This document shows, one piece after another, positions 34,782 to 46,523 of a stretch of 64,000 bases of DNA. The number at the start of each line of letters is the position of its first letter. Within the stretch, counting starts at the first letter, position 1. Location of the stretch: positions 13,063,017-13,127,016 of the forward strand of contig NC_084587.1 in NCBI RefSeq assembly GCF_033807715.1. Direction: 5' to 3'. Source of the DNA: Cololabis saira (taxonomy: Eukaryota > Chordata > Actinopteri > Beloniformes > Belonidae). Position numbers and translations under genes: made by a program. Under the pieces are notes generated by a model. That model had not been told where the DNA came from and searched no databases. It saw only the letters and a program-made list of their open reading frames with translations.

Positions 34782-37503
34782 TATCTATTCTCTTTCCTAA
34801 AGATGACTTGTAAAATATATTCCTACAACAGCGGAAGCTTTAAAAGCCCAAACAGTGTTTTTTTTTTTTTTTTTTTTTTTTTAAAGAAATAACATGCAGA
34901 CATCACCCTTGAAAAATATTGACTGTCATTTATCAAACCGTCTTGGAAACTGTGCAGATTCAACACTCCGGGTGACACATGAAGCTCTGAGCAGGTGATT
35001 TATTAAACTGTCAAACAACATCTAAATGAGCACTGATTTGATCACAGACTAATAAATTGATTCAGCTGTGAAAGCAAGGACGTGCTGCACCCGTGTTTTA
35101 TTTACATTTGACAGATGCTAATTTATGCCTGTTTAGCAACTCTTGACCTTTCGTAAGGGAAGCATGGTGATGTCACGTTTCCAAGCCGCGTGACTCAGAT
35201 TAATCAACTTGGCCGTCAAGTTCTGCCAATTAAACATGTTTCTAACTAACCCCCACCCCCCAAAAAAAATAAAATCTATGAAGAAAAAAAAAAAAACTGT
35301 AGCGATATAACGTTAAAACTAAAGTCTTAGTTCAGCTAGTTTTTATTCTGTGTATCATGTCAGTCTGAATTGACTTGAATTGATTGTTTTAGCATTATAT
35401 CCCCTTGACATATTGTCTTATATTCCACAAACTGATGAGTCATTGTCAGCTTTCTCAAACCAAGCTGGATGCCGACCGGACAGTATGAAACAGATACCGT
35501 TAGAGAGAAGAGAACATATTTTATATAAGTAGTAGTACTGTACATTTGCCCATAAAGCCAAATAGACAAACCAACAGATAAAGAAGGAGATTCAAGTTAT
35601 TTTCATAAAACATTTTTATGGGGATTTAACAACATAGTTGTAAAGCTCTGGCCTTTATCCGGCATGCTCTGCCTGGCAATAACTTAGGAGCACCTCTGGG
35701 AACAGCATAACAGGAACTAGTAGGCATCTGGGATAATTGTGGCCCTGGGCCGGTCAACTTTATTTTCAATGGGGTTACGGGGTCAGGTCTCTTCTGTGGG
35801 TTATGATCTCAATTATGCATGGCCCATCTGGTGCAGGTGGGCAGCTGCTGCCGTAACTGGTAAAAGGATGACACGATGAATCATGTCAATAGTGACTTAA
35901 ACAAAGGAATGCCAATCGTCACTCTGGCTAGTTCCTGTCACTTTGGCTAGAAAGACTCAGAAGTATAATGTGCTTAATGCTTGGAGCCGATAAATGCACA
36001 TTAAAACGCATTAAGCATCAGTTCAAGAGTTATAAGGTTACAATTACAGATTTGACCTCATATAATCATGTAAGAATACCAAAACTGGATACTTTGAAAT
36101 TAATGAATGAAAGAATCTGCAGCAGCAAGACCCTTTTATCTTTCATCATTTCAAAGACTTCAAGCTATAATAAAAGCTCCGGTTACATGGAATATTCAGT
36201 TTAACATTACCGTGGCAACTCCTTTTTCATTATTTGTCACCTGTCAAAATGTAACGTGTCGTAACTAAAGTGCAACTGTAGAGTATGTAATCGGACGACT
36301 GCAGTTCAAATTTCAAAGTTTATTCTGTGGCGGAATTTCTGTGTTAAATAAAGAAGTCACTCAGCCGAGTTGTCTTTTGTGAATTTAAGTCTTGCGAGAA
36401 GTGCTTCAGTCAGCACAAAGCACACAACCCCTGTAATGAGGAAGTCCCCAGAGCAAAGAAGACAAGCACTTATACGGGGTTTCGTCATACCATATCACAC
36501 TCTTGCTGGGCAGACGTTCAGTTACACCTATGCAGTTCAAACAGGAGTTCATATGGAAAACATGACGGATGTAGCAACTGAGGTACCCAAGTCACTTCAG
36601 CTTGGTGATGGAAAAAACAACATACAAAACAGGAAGGTCAACAGGGGTGGGACATTTAGCATAATCACATTTCTCCTTTTGCATAGCATGCAAACACAAA
36701 GGTTAAGTGTGAGACGAGCAATGTTGAAAAAGAGATGAACATTAGCTAAATATTCGCATATAACAAAATAATCTTCCACGATGTTTATTAAAACTTGATT
36801 GTTCTGCAAAACGTGAGGCCTTGACGATGCTGATAAATTCGTATAAATGTATGTATACGCAAATTACTGAATAACTGAGGTATTAGACATGACCATAGGC
36901 TCATAGTATGCCTGTGAACAAAATAGTCTGTACAAGGTGCTGAGAACATTTTTCTTTTGGAAGGTTTTCCATTGGTCTCTATGACATCAAAGAGGGCAGA
37001 TTTCCTTGTATGGTCACAAGAGCAAGAGCTTCAGTGGTGATTTTAAAAGTCTAAGTTCATGACTGTGCAGCAAGGATCAAGCACAGTTTCTATTGTGGTG
37101 GACTGGCCAGCATTTTTATTTTGTTTATGTTTTTATCGTGAACCTTCACGGAGGTACAGTAAGTATAAGTAGTAAGTAAACTGTTTGTGCTGGGTCGGAA
37201 ACCTGTGTGTGTGTGTGAAATTCAGTGCAAACATAAGTGCAGTTAGTGTGTTTGCCAAACCTCATGCTAGAAAGAAAACAAGGAGGAAAATGACAAACAA
37301 AAATCACTTCAGTGCATCTTATGCAACAAAGGTGTGATGACCACAGCTTGATTGAGCCTTGATTGTTGGCAACAATGGAGTCAAATTGAGAGTGACAGCA
37401 TCATTGTATTTTCTGTTTCTTAGCTGCAGTCTACATGTTACTACACCTCCCACATCTATACCTATTAACACAGGTGCAAGGGAAAAAAAAACAACCCGTG
37501 TTT
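34782..37503. other. Intronic DNA, nothing recognised
   Basis: A T25 run lies at about 34858-34882 and a short (GT)n at about 37204-37217. I saw no transposon ends and no frame with recognisable domains. Confidence 0.5.
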
Positions 37504-37682
37504 CTGTTTACTAGGGATGAGCGGTATGGACTAAAAAATGTATCACGATAATTTCCGGCATTTATCCCGATAACGATTAAAAAATACCAATTCAACTCCA
37601 CCTTTTCAACTATAAATCTATCTCGCTCTCAGATCCGCCATGTTTGTTACACAAATCGTCATCAACGGGAATTTATCCTTCT

Positions 37683-37824
<142 letters not shown>

Positions 37825-37831
37825 AGGCTCA

Positions 37832-38196
37832 TTTCCTTCCTTCCTTCCTACCTTCTTTCCTCCTGCTCTCTCCTTCCCTCTTTCCTTCCTCTTTTCTCCC
37901 TTCCTTCTCCTTTCCTTGTTTTCTCCCTTCTCCCCTTTTCTTCCTTCCTTCTTTTCTCCCTTCCTTCCTTCCTTCCTCCTGCTCTCTCCTTCCTTCCTTC
38001 CTTCCTTCCTTCCTTCCTTCCTTCCTTCCTTCCTTCCTTCCTTCCTTCCTTCCTTCCTTCCTTCCTTCCTTCCTTCCTTCCTTCCTTCCTTCCTTCCTTC
38101 CTTCCTTCCTTCCTTCCTTCCTTCCTTCCTTCCTTCCTTCCTTCCTTCCTTCCTTCCTTCCTTCCTTCCTTCCTTCCTTCCTTCCTTCCTTCCTTC
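37832..38196. repeat. TTCC array with the same variant block as the piggyBac-like element
   Basis: An irregular TTCC-rich part at 37832-37987 contains ttcctcctgctctctcc twice (37857-37873 and 37973-37989). That is the exact reverse complement of the 17-bp block ggagagagcaggaggaa in the array at 22105-22868. A pure TTCC run of about 209 bp follows (37988-38196). Long SFLPSFLP and GRKEGRKE frames here are not genes. Confidence 0.93.
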
Positions 38197-38357
38197 ACGT
38201 TGTGGATTTAATGCAGAACCATAAATCATTTTTACACAAAAACTTTATCAAGGGAATTTATCGTTTTTACCGCGAGATGACAAATTCTTATCGTGAGGAA
38301 TTCTTATTGTGACGGTATATCGTGAACAGTAAAATATCGCCCATTCCTACTGTTTAC

Positions 38358-39681
38358 CGAGTTAGTTCAAATAGAATGGATAACACAGTTATTATATCGG
38401 AAACGTTTTGTATAACTGGCAGCAGGAGTTGTGTGCATTCACAAGTCACTGGCACCACAGGCTTTTTCCCCCCAGGAAAAGCCTCTCCCTGATTTTTGAT
38501 ATTTATTGTTATAGAACAATAATGATAATGACTTTTCTGAGCGATGCTGCTACGCAAGAGGTACAAGAGATTAAAATTAGATGGCTAAAAAAAGGAGCAC
38601 AACAAACCCACTTTAGGTCCTTTAAAATCTAGAGGAGTTTAGTTCGTTTACAAAACCATGAACATGTTGACAAAGAATGATTTTTGATTCAGTTCCATAT
38701 CACTAGAGCTGACATTACTGGGGTGGAAAAAGTAAATCATGCAAAACATTTTAAGCGGTTCAACGGCGAGCACAACAGATCCATTTATACACACCGCACG
38801 CACATGGTGGAAAGGAAGTGAAGCAGAGTTTTTGCTCAGAGGATTTTGCTGCCATTGTCTACATCCTGGAGACGGCACACTGCATTGTAATCAAGGGTTC
38901 ATTTATGTATCCAGTTGTCTTATGATGAGATACCAATTTCTTTTCCCTTTTTATTTCTCTACAGAGGAGGGATTGGGGACGTGTCATTGTGTAGCCCCAC
39001 AGTGCACAGTTCTGACTGGAATCTCGATCTCCCCATTAGGGCAGGACTTAGTTTTCGTCATGTCAGCCTGTAGGGAAGGATCGGTTTCTTTTGTTAATAT
39101 AGATGGCTGATTACTTATTTTAATAATATTTTCTCTGTAATTCAAGCATTTCACAATAATGGTTAACAAAGAGGTACCCGACTATTGGGAGATGGTCGTA
39201 TGACGACTGGAGATGTTATTTCCAAAATATCTTCCATCCCTTTCAGATTCAGACTCAAAAATCTGTCTCTGAGTTTGAGTCTGAGTCCATCCTATTTCTC
39301 CATGAATGAGGATGGGTCAGGACCCTTTTCTCTAATTCGTCCTTTGCTGTTGAGAGGCGCTGTCCAGCTTCAGTGATGCGGCAACAGCAGTCTTTGTCCA
39401 ATTGAACATTTTTAATTGAAAATTCTCAATTGAATGCCTGGATGCCGTTTATGACATCCACTGTTGACGGCTGCTCCGTGTCCTCAGAATTGTCCGCATT
39501 ACCGGCTTCTGTATCACAAACGTGGAAGGCCAGTCCCAATTCAATCTCTTCGTTAACAAGTGCTTTGATTGTTCTGTGCATGTCCTCGGTGGCTTTCTTA
39601 GGCATACGCTGTATGTTTTGGTATGTTTCTAAGAATGGGAGTACTTAAATACAGTTACTCTAAGGATTAGCGACAGAGCGA
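38358..39681. other. Intronic DNA, nothing recognised
   Basis: No paired terminal repeats were seen. Short frames at 38739-39110 and 39430-39648 have no motif that I recognise. Confidence 0.45.
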
Positions 39682-39796
39682 GAGGGGATTAGGGATGGGA
39701 AAAGATTTTTTCGATTCCGATTCTCTTATCGATTCTGCTTATCGATTCGATTCTTTATCGATTCTCTTATCGATTCTCATTTGGAAAAAAGGAGAA

Positions 39797-39990
39797 GAAA
39801 CAATTTTAGTATCAACTTTGTTTTAATAAAACAAAGTTGATACTAAAATACTAAAAAGAAACAATTTTAGTATCAACTTTGTTTTAATAAAACAAAGTTG
39901 ATACTAAAATTGTTTCTTTGTTTCAATTTCTTTGTTTCTCCGATCTTTTTTGTTCAAAGATATAAAACTTTTATATCTTTGAACAAAAAA
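39797..39990. repeat. Three consecutive hairpins, two of them a tandem duplication
   Basis: The inverted repeat aattttagtatcaactttgt / acaaagttgatactaaaatt occurs twice in tandem, with centres near 39824 and 39885, spaced by about 61 bp. A third perfect inverted repeat, ttttttgttcaaagatataa / ttatatctttgaacaaaaaa, occupies 39946-39990 with a one-base loop. All lie inside the 1174-bp MITE. Confidence 0.9.
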
Positions 39991-40387
39991 AATATAATGA
40001 GGTCTTAAGACGCCCCCAGCCTTGGGCTCCTCGATGGTGCCAGGGGGTCCCCACAAAATGATTTGTAATATACAGTAAAATATGTATTTAATATAAAATA
40101 ATAATAATAAAATAAATATTCTTCTGTAGAAATTAACGAAAAACAACAAATGATTTTGTAGCAATTACACAAGAATGTCCAGTAACATGTTCAACACCAC
40201 AAACTTATTCACTGCTGGTAACATTCATCTATTCTGGCCTATACTCTTCCCTGCCTTGATGAAAGGAGAATCTAGTGGTAGAAGCTCTTTAACTTCTCCA
40301 TAGAGGAGCTGATCAGCTGCAGCTGTGTCGGAAGCTCCACTGTCCGCCGGAGCGCCCGGCACGTCCGCCTGGCCCAGCTCTTCTAAA

Positions 40388-40527
40388 GCATGATTTATGG
40401 TCCCGCGTTAAATCGACGCAGAGCCTACGGCGTAGGGTACGCGGCGACGCGCGCCGTACGGTGCGTGTTGCCGCGTATCCTACGCCGTAGGCTCTGCGTT
40501 GGTGTAACGCGGAACCATAAACCAGCC
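40388..40527. mobile_element. Nested GC-rich fold-back MITE, copy 1
   Basis: About 140 bp form nearly one large palindrome. The left arm runs tgatttatggtcccgcgtta ... cgcagagcctacggcgtagg, and the right arm inverted runs tggtttatggttccgcgtta ... cgcagagcctacggcgtagg. The middle is rich in cgcg. It belongs to a teleost fold-back family. A second, shorter copy is at 52374-52490. The target-site duplication is not clear. Confidence 0.8.
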
Positions 40528-40871
40528 TTACCACACGCCGGCTGACTCCGCGCTCCCAGCGGATCAGCCGGCTGTGTCTTAACAGTTTCCCCCCTTTGGT
40601 AAAATGTCCACATTGCAAGAATTGTCGCCCTGTTGTCATCCTTTTTGGTAAAATGTAACCAAACTTTCGAGCGTTTATGCCGCTTTGTCCCCGTGTTTTC
40701 CTGCTGGGCAGGAATGCGCACGTTGCGCAACATGCTTGGTGACGTCATTCGCGCCAACTGGAATCGATAAGGGAATCGTTTGGGAAAAAAGCAAACGATT
40801 CCAAGGAATTGAAACACTGGGAACCGGTTCTCAACAAGAACCGGTTCTCGATTCCCATCCCTAGAGGGGAT

Positions 40872-43690
40872 ACGTCTGTTCACCCCGCCGCCATGACCAG
40901 AAGTCTGATTACTTATTTTACTTGGGATAAATCTTGCGTAAAAAAGTCAAGAGTACATAGGAAATCAATTTGTAAATACTTACAGCGGGGACATGTAGTT
41001 CTAGATGTTTCATTGGTATTCAAGAAAAGAAAAAAAGACCCTGGGGCGGATTTACCAGAGTAATTTTTTATGAAATTCTGGGGGTAAGTGGAAACAAGTT
41101 TTGTAAGAGTCAAGTTGACCCTGTGTTATTATCAAAGGCACTGCACAGTCAAGGCCCATCCGATGTTCTACATCAAAAGTGTGAACTGTAGACTGTCCAG
41201 ACAGAGAGATGCTGAGAATCCGCAATAATATAATTAATATAACACTTTTGGAATTTAAATGTGAGAGAAATGAGCAAATTTCACTGGCATCACATTTCAG
41301 AATCCATTCACCTAAGGACTGCCAGAGCTGGATGCCACAGCTAGACCAAGGACATCCACACCAACAATCAGAGTGAGCACAGATAGAGTAATCATCTGCT
41401 TGTGTTTTGACAAGATTCTGGCCCGATATCTGCAGACTGTGGCTGGTTCATTTTTACTAAAATAAAAGGTAAAAAAAACAGTAAAACCCAAAAGATTTGA
41501 ACGGGTAGCATTAAAAACAGTACAGTTTTCAAACTGAGCATCTGAATATCTTAAAATTCAGCCTTTTAATATATTTATGTATGATTGATGTTGTAATCTG
41601 CTCAGTGAGTTGCACCAGTATTGATCTGTGATACAGACAATGGATGGGACTGAATCCATCTGTAGTTGTACTCTGGCATCTATCCTTTAATCCAGATCCC
41701 GATTTTCTTTGTTTGTCATGAACAGTCTGATGCAGAAATTTGAAAAGTTGAAAGGACATAATTCCTTTAAAATGTGATCTTGAGCTGAGGACTTGATATG
41801 ATTCAATAAACTTCAACTTTAATAATCCCTGTCAGTTCCTCCGTAAACAGAACGGGCATGCCTCCTTTGTACTAACTAAATGCATGTTGAGAGAGAGTCA
41901 AAGTGGCTGAACGTGTGTATTCTTAATCCGTGCAACTAGAAGTAGCTTTACGACCTTGGCAGCATGCAGGCAGAAGGCCAGAATTAACTGGCATGTAAAG
42001 TATGTTTCACATTTTGTTCAGGATTGAACTTGCTTTGGTGTTCATTTCTCTTGTTTTCTCTTTTCAAAAGGTTTATATACAAAAAATGCCCTTCATACCA
42101 TGTAGACTACTAGCAAAAGAGTGTTGTGAATAAAAACCAAGGAGCCTATCACAGCATTGTGACATTTGCACACAAACACTCCAATAAAACCAAACACATA
42201 ACAGTATTAAGACGATCACTCTCATAGGCTTAAGTGCATGATCACAATGTTTAACCACTACACTGATGTCAGTGGCATTTTATCACGCGTTATACAGTAA
42301 TAGCTCACCTAACCTCTAGTGTGACCCTGGTTTCTTGATTTGCTGGCTGACGAAAGCAAATGGGGCAGAAAAGGACAACACCACCAATATTTGGACAGTT
42401 TCAGCGTTATCGCGTCCATGTTTATCCAAAAGGCATTAACAGACATGAAAGCCACACAACATTTATTATTTGTTGACATTTTTCTTCACTGCCATCAGTG
42501 AAACATATGTAGTTCATGCTGAGACAACTCACACTGCATTTTTGATCTGTTTGAGCAGCTCCTGGTTGGGCAGACACCACACCTGGGGCACATGATTCTG
42601 TGTTTACACTGCTTTGTTAGTCTGACAATCTGTGAGGAACAACTGCTCACGAGGAGAAAAAAAGGATTTTTCAACAAAGTTCCCAAGAAAGATGTCTAAA
42701 GAGGTTTATCAAACAGACTTCTTGCAATATTTGTGGAGGGAACTTGTATATTTCAACACAGCAAAAGTGTGAATCCACAAATACTTGAGCAGTGAATGTG
42801 TTACATGAATTCTACTAGTGTTCAAATCAAATCCTCATTAAATTGTTTTTTAAAACAACTGTGACAATTAAAACAAGTATAACTAAAAAGAATATGCTAC
42901 TTAAGGGAACATTTACCAAGATTATCCTTGTTTATCCTGATTTACCTTTGTCTCAGATTTGCGATAATCAATTACCACATGAAATTACTAAGTGAGAACA
43001 AATCTTTGCAACTAGAATAGATATCACGTTGTCAAATTAAAAAGATTAGAACTGGTTGTCCTTCATCGAACTTCTTGGTTTGCCATGGGGAGAAAAGGAA
43101 AAAGAAAAGAAGAAGAAAAGAAAGGGCGATGAGAATGACATTAAAGCTCTGTTTATCCTTTTCTAAGTAAGGAATAGCAAGTCAGCCTTTACAATACCAT
43201 GAAGTTAAATAAGAAAACGGAGGACATATTAAAAGTTTAATGATATGCTCAACTGAGGCAAGAAATATAAAATGCTGACAGGAAAACAACTATAATAATG
43301 TTTTTTTTTGTTATTTATTTACCCTTTAGACTTAAAACATGTCAAGATCTTTTTTGAATTGCCTTTGTAACAAAACAAAAAAGTCTACTACACACTGCAA
43401 AAAACAGGAGACCTGGTTCCTGTCACGTCTGAACAGGAGCTGTTTTTCATGTGAGGAATCCAACTTACTGCATCCTCTTTAGTATCGTTAAGTTGATCCT
43501 GTCTTTTGGTGCAATGTTTGCAAACAGTGTCACTAAGAAGTTTTTTTTACTTCACTCAAACCAGTTTTTTTCCCTCAGTGATGCTGGATGTTATGTGAAC
43601 AGTGGCAGCTCACGATGCCTTTATTTAAGCAAATTTAAGCAGAGTACCTATATTTTCAAGCGTTCAAAAAGCATTTGGACAAAATGACAT
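40872..43690. other. Intronic DNA, nothing recognised
   Basis: No exon, transposon termini or recognisable frame were seen. There is a T-run near 43302-43310 and a short GAAAAG-rich stretch near 43088-43125. Confidence 0.45.
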
Positions 43691-43734
43691 AAGTGTACAT
43701 ATTACTATATGCTATAATAACCATACTACCATGG

Positions 43735-44513
43735 AGATGCTTTGCAAGGCCTTCACTGCAGCCGCCTTCAGTTGAGGCGTTTGTGAACTTTTCTGCCTTC
43801 GGTAACTGAAAGAGCATTTTCTGTTGGCTTGAGATCAAGTACTTGGTCATTTAAGATTATTCTTTTTCCGTGGCTTCAAAATGTCTTTGAATTGCTTTTG
43901 TAGTCTGTTTAGGGTCATTGTCTATCTGCGCTCCGAAGTGCCAGCTTTGTAACATCTATCTGATTTTGAGCAGATATAGATGTGTAAACCTCAGAAGTCA
44001 TCTTGATATTTCTGTCAGCAGTCACCTCTTCTATAAAGAACAATGAACATGTTCTACTGGAAGCGTTACGTCCCCATACGATAACACGTCCCACATCACG
44101 TTTGATAAATGATGTGATATGCTTCATGAGTTGTTCCTTTACTTCACCAGACTCTTCTCTTCCCATCATGCTGACATGTTTATCTAGCTTTCATCTGAGA
44201 AAAGAATCAGATTCAAGAATTTTAGATGTTTTCTGGGCAAAGCGTAAACTGACATTCCTATGTATTCGAATGTTACCAGTAGTTTGCATCTCGCTGTAAA
44301 CACTCTTTGTTTGCATTCTTCAAGGTGTTTTTTGATGAGAGTATTCTTGACTTTTGTTGACATTGTGAAGGGGCTTTTCTGAACCAAGGAAATGATTCTG
44401 CCATTATCCACCTTGGATCCCCATGGCAACAATCCGACTCTTAGATGTTGTTGAGCTTGTCGGTGCCTTTTCTCTTTTAAAGAAAGTTCAACACTGCTGA
44501 TTTGGCCAGGCAT
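43735..44513 (-). pseudogene. Decayed Tc1/mariner transposase
   Basis: Read on the minus strand, segments in different frames follow the order of a Tc1-like transposase. A helix-turn-helix-like part comes first, with GRIISLVQKSPFTMSTKVKN and the LNLILFSDES that normally precedes the first catalytic Asp region (44184-44513). Then KRDVGRVIVWG, the VMVWG-type motif, and VYTSISAQNQIDVTKL follow (43915-44169). Then come DLKPTENA, from the SPDLNPIE motif, and LKAAAVKALQSIS near 43735-43860. At least two frameshifts and several stops separate them, and the DNDPKHTA motif is lost, so it is inactive. Just outside, gttcaaaaagcatttggac (about 43661) resembles a Tc1-type end. Full element limits are not clear. 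Confidence 0.7.
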
Positions 44514-44704
44514 ATCTCTCTAATATATAGATATATATACACGCTTAAAAAAAAAAAACTAGCACAGGAATGTTTATGCTTTTCACTCTGTAAGTGATCC
44601 TCGCACGTATCCTTCTGTGTCCAGTCAACCGTGTGCTGGCAAAAATTGCAGAACATTGAATCGCCAGACACGTTACACACGGACACACTCATACATACGC
44701 CCAC

Positions 44705-45722
44705 CCGTGCACAACCAGTGTTCAGTGCTTTGGATATTTCAGCTTAAATTTCAAAATGTTATATTAGTTCAATGAAGTTCATATTATCTATATTGACTAT
44801 AGCTTGTTTGGTTTCTTCTGTTATTGGACACACGGTTTGTCATGACATGAACATGCCTGAAAAATGCCTGGTGCTTCATGGCAAGCTGTGTGTCTGGTGA
44901 CAGAATAAATTAGACGAGCTAAAATTATTTGTTTACTGCATGAACTGTTGCAATTTATTTCTTTTTTCACTTTAAATGGATATTGAAAGGCCTATTTGAG
45001 TTATTTGTTGTGAAATTATTATTTCACTAGTTATTTTACAGCCATATAATTCAGGCAACAACAGCTCAAAAAACATGTTTAATAACACTAACCCAAATCA
45101 ATATTGGATCAAATCGAATCGAATCAAATCCTGATAATCGATTCTGAATCTTAAGAATCGGAATCGAATCGATTCTTGACATTTTAATCAATACCCAGCC
45201 CTAGAATGGACCACACCTGGCCAATTCATTCCTACCCAGTCAATTAGTAAATTTGCTTAAAATGGCTGTTACTCCTAAATAGTTAACAACATTATCCATT
45301 ATTATCCAAATACTTCTGAAAACAACTGTAGGTTCTCACATAAAATGTTTCAGTCTTCCCATCAAAACATTGGGATGTTTTAATGAATAACTGGGCTTAA
45401 TACTCTGTGTTTGCTTTTTGAGGTCAATGTGACGTATCATATGATACATTTTTACTTAGGTAAGACATTTTAAAAGAACCTGGGTTACCCCCAGCCGTGT
45501 CTGTAATGAATTTTAGTGTCATCCTGTTTTTCATACATCATGTAAGTAATTAACATCAAGGTCAGTTATCAGCAAAGGGGAAGCAGAGCTTCAGTGTACT
45601 TCAACACCTACGGTGCTGACAATAGATGAGCAGCATGAAGGTTCCTGGCATCTGTCTACTCTCTGGATTTTGGTCAAAACTTCTTTTTTTTTTAACTCTT
45701 GTTTTAAGCTACCCAGCATTAA
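44705..45722. other. Intronic DNA apart from the MITE end at 45100-45203
   Basis: Nothing else recognised here: no exon, no long frame and no second transposon terminus. Confidence 0.45.
45100..45203. mobile_element. Right end of a hAT-type MITE with TCGAATC repeats
   Basis: The sequence aatcgaatcgaatcaaatcc ... gaatcggaatcgaatcgatt ... caatacccagcccta has the terminus (inverted tagggctgggtatt) and subterminal atcgatt repeats of the hAT-type MITEs seen at 14700 and 39690. No left terminus was found, so it looks truncated. Confidence 0.65.
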
Positions 45723-45730
45723 CCGTTGAC

Positions 45731-46125
45731 TAGGGATGGGCGGTATGGACTAAAAAATGTATCACGATAATTTCTGGCATTTATCCCGATAACGATAAAA
45801 AAAATCTTCCTTCCTTCCTTCCTTCCTTCCTTCCTTCCTTCCTTCCTTCCTTCCTTCCTTCCTTCCTTCCTTCCTTCCTTCCTTCCTTCCTTCCTTCCTT
45901 CCTTCCTTCCTTCCTTCCTTCCTTCCTTCCTTCCTTCCTTCCTTCCTTCCTTCCTTCCTTCCTTCATGTACGTTGTGCGTAGATTTAACGCAGAACCATA
46001 AATCCGGGTTTACACAAAAACTTCATCAACAGGAATTTATCGTTTTTACCGCGAGATGACAAATTCTTATCGTGAGGAATTTTTTTGACGGTATATCGTG
46101 AACGGTAAAATATCGCCCATTCCTA
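45731..46125. mobile_element. 395-bp hAT-type MITE carrying a TTCC array
   Basis: The second copy of the family at 37512. It starts tagggatgggcggtatgg and ends tatcgcccattccta, with a perfect 8-bp target-site duplication, ccgttgac, at 45723-45730 and 46126-46133. The orientation is the same as the other copy. The unique left part (about 75 bp) is followed directly by TTCC repeats, then by gatttaacgcagaaccataa and the unique right part. Confidence 0.92.
45806..45965. repeat. (TTCC)40 array inside the MITE
   Basis: A pure run of about 160 bp with no interruptions, located between the same flanking MITE sequences as the array in the 37512 copy. The variant blocks of the longer arrays are absent here. 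Confidence 0.97.
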
Positions 46126-46523
46126 CCGTTGACACTACCCAAAAATGTTCTTCATGGTTATACACGGGATAAGATTTGGACACGACTCGTGGTGTCTCAG
46201 TACTGCCCAAAGATGTACTGCTATTAATGAAAGTGCTATTTCTAAAAGAACGCAAGGAACCTGTTTAAAGAAAGAAAACAAGTGAGACACCACTTCCGAT
46301 GTTGCTATGACCATTTCTGACAGATTTTATCAATGCACTTTTAAGCCAGCCACACACTAAAAGGTAATCGGGCTGTATTTAGTTCCAACTGTCCCCTCTC
46401 ATTAACCCCAGGTAAGGTTCTACTCATCTTGATCATTCTACAGATTATTTTAGATGCACTGCCTGGTGCCGTGAGATGCACTGAGTGACAGAATCTGCTC
46501 AGAATAAGAATCTCAAACACTTA

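Larger units (their letters stand above)
39690..40863. mobile_element. 1174-bp hAT-type MITE with internal hairpins
   Basis: The termini are tagggatgggaaaagatt and inverted tagggatgggaatcgag. A perfect 8-bp target-site duplication, gaggggat, lies at 39682-39689 and 40864-40871. The left subterminal part (39711-39778) repeats ttatcgattc several times, and the right end has cgattcc and gaaccggttctc palindromes. It has no transposase frame. It holds a run of hairpins (39797-39990) and a nested fold-back element (40388-40527). Confidence 0.9.

Noticed and set aside
36370..36738. 122-codon plus-strand frame
   Set aside because: No recognisable motif, and no splice or regulatory context supports a gene.
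38739..39110. 123-codon plus-strand frame
   Set aside because: No domain, no signal or repeat structure, and typical of chance frames in moderately GC-rich intron.
40313..40883. Arginine-rich frames of 108 and 152 codons on the minus strand
   Set aside because: They are produced by the GC-rich fold-back MITE and flanking MITE sequence; the composition follows the palindrome.
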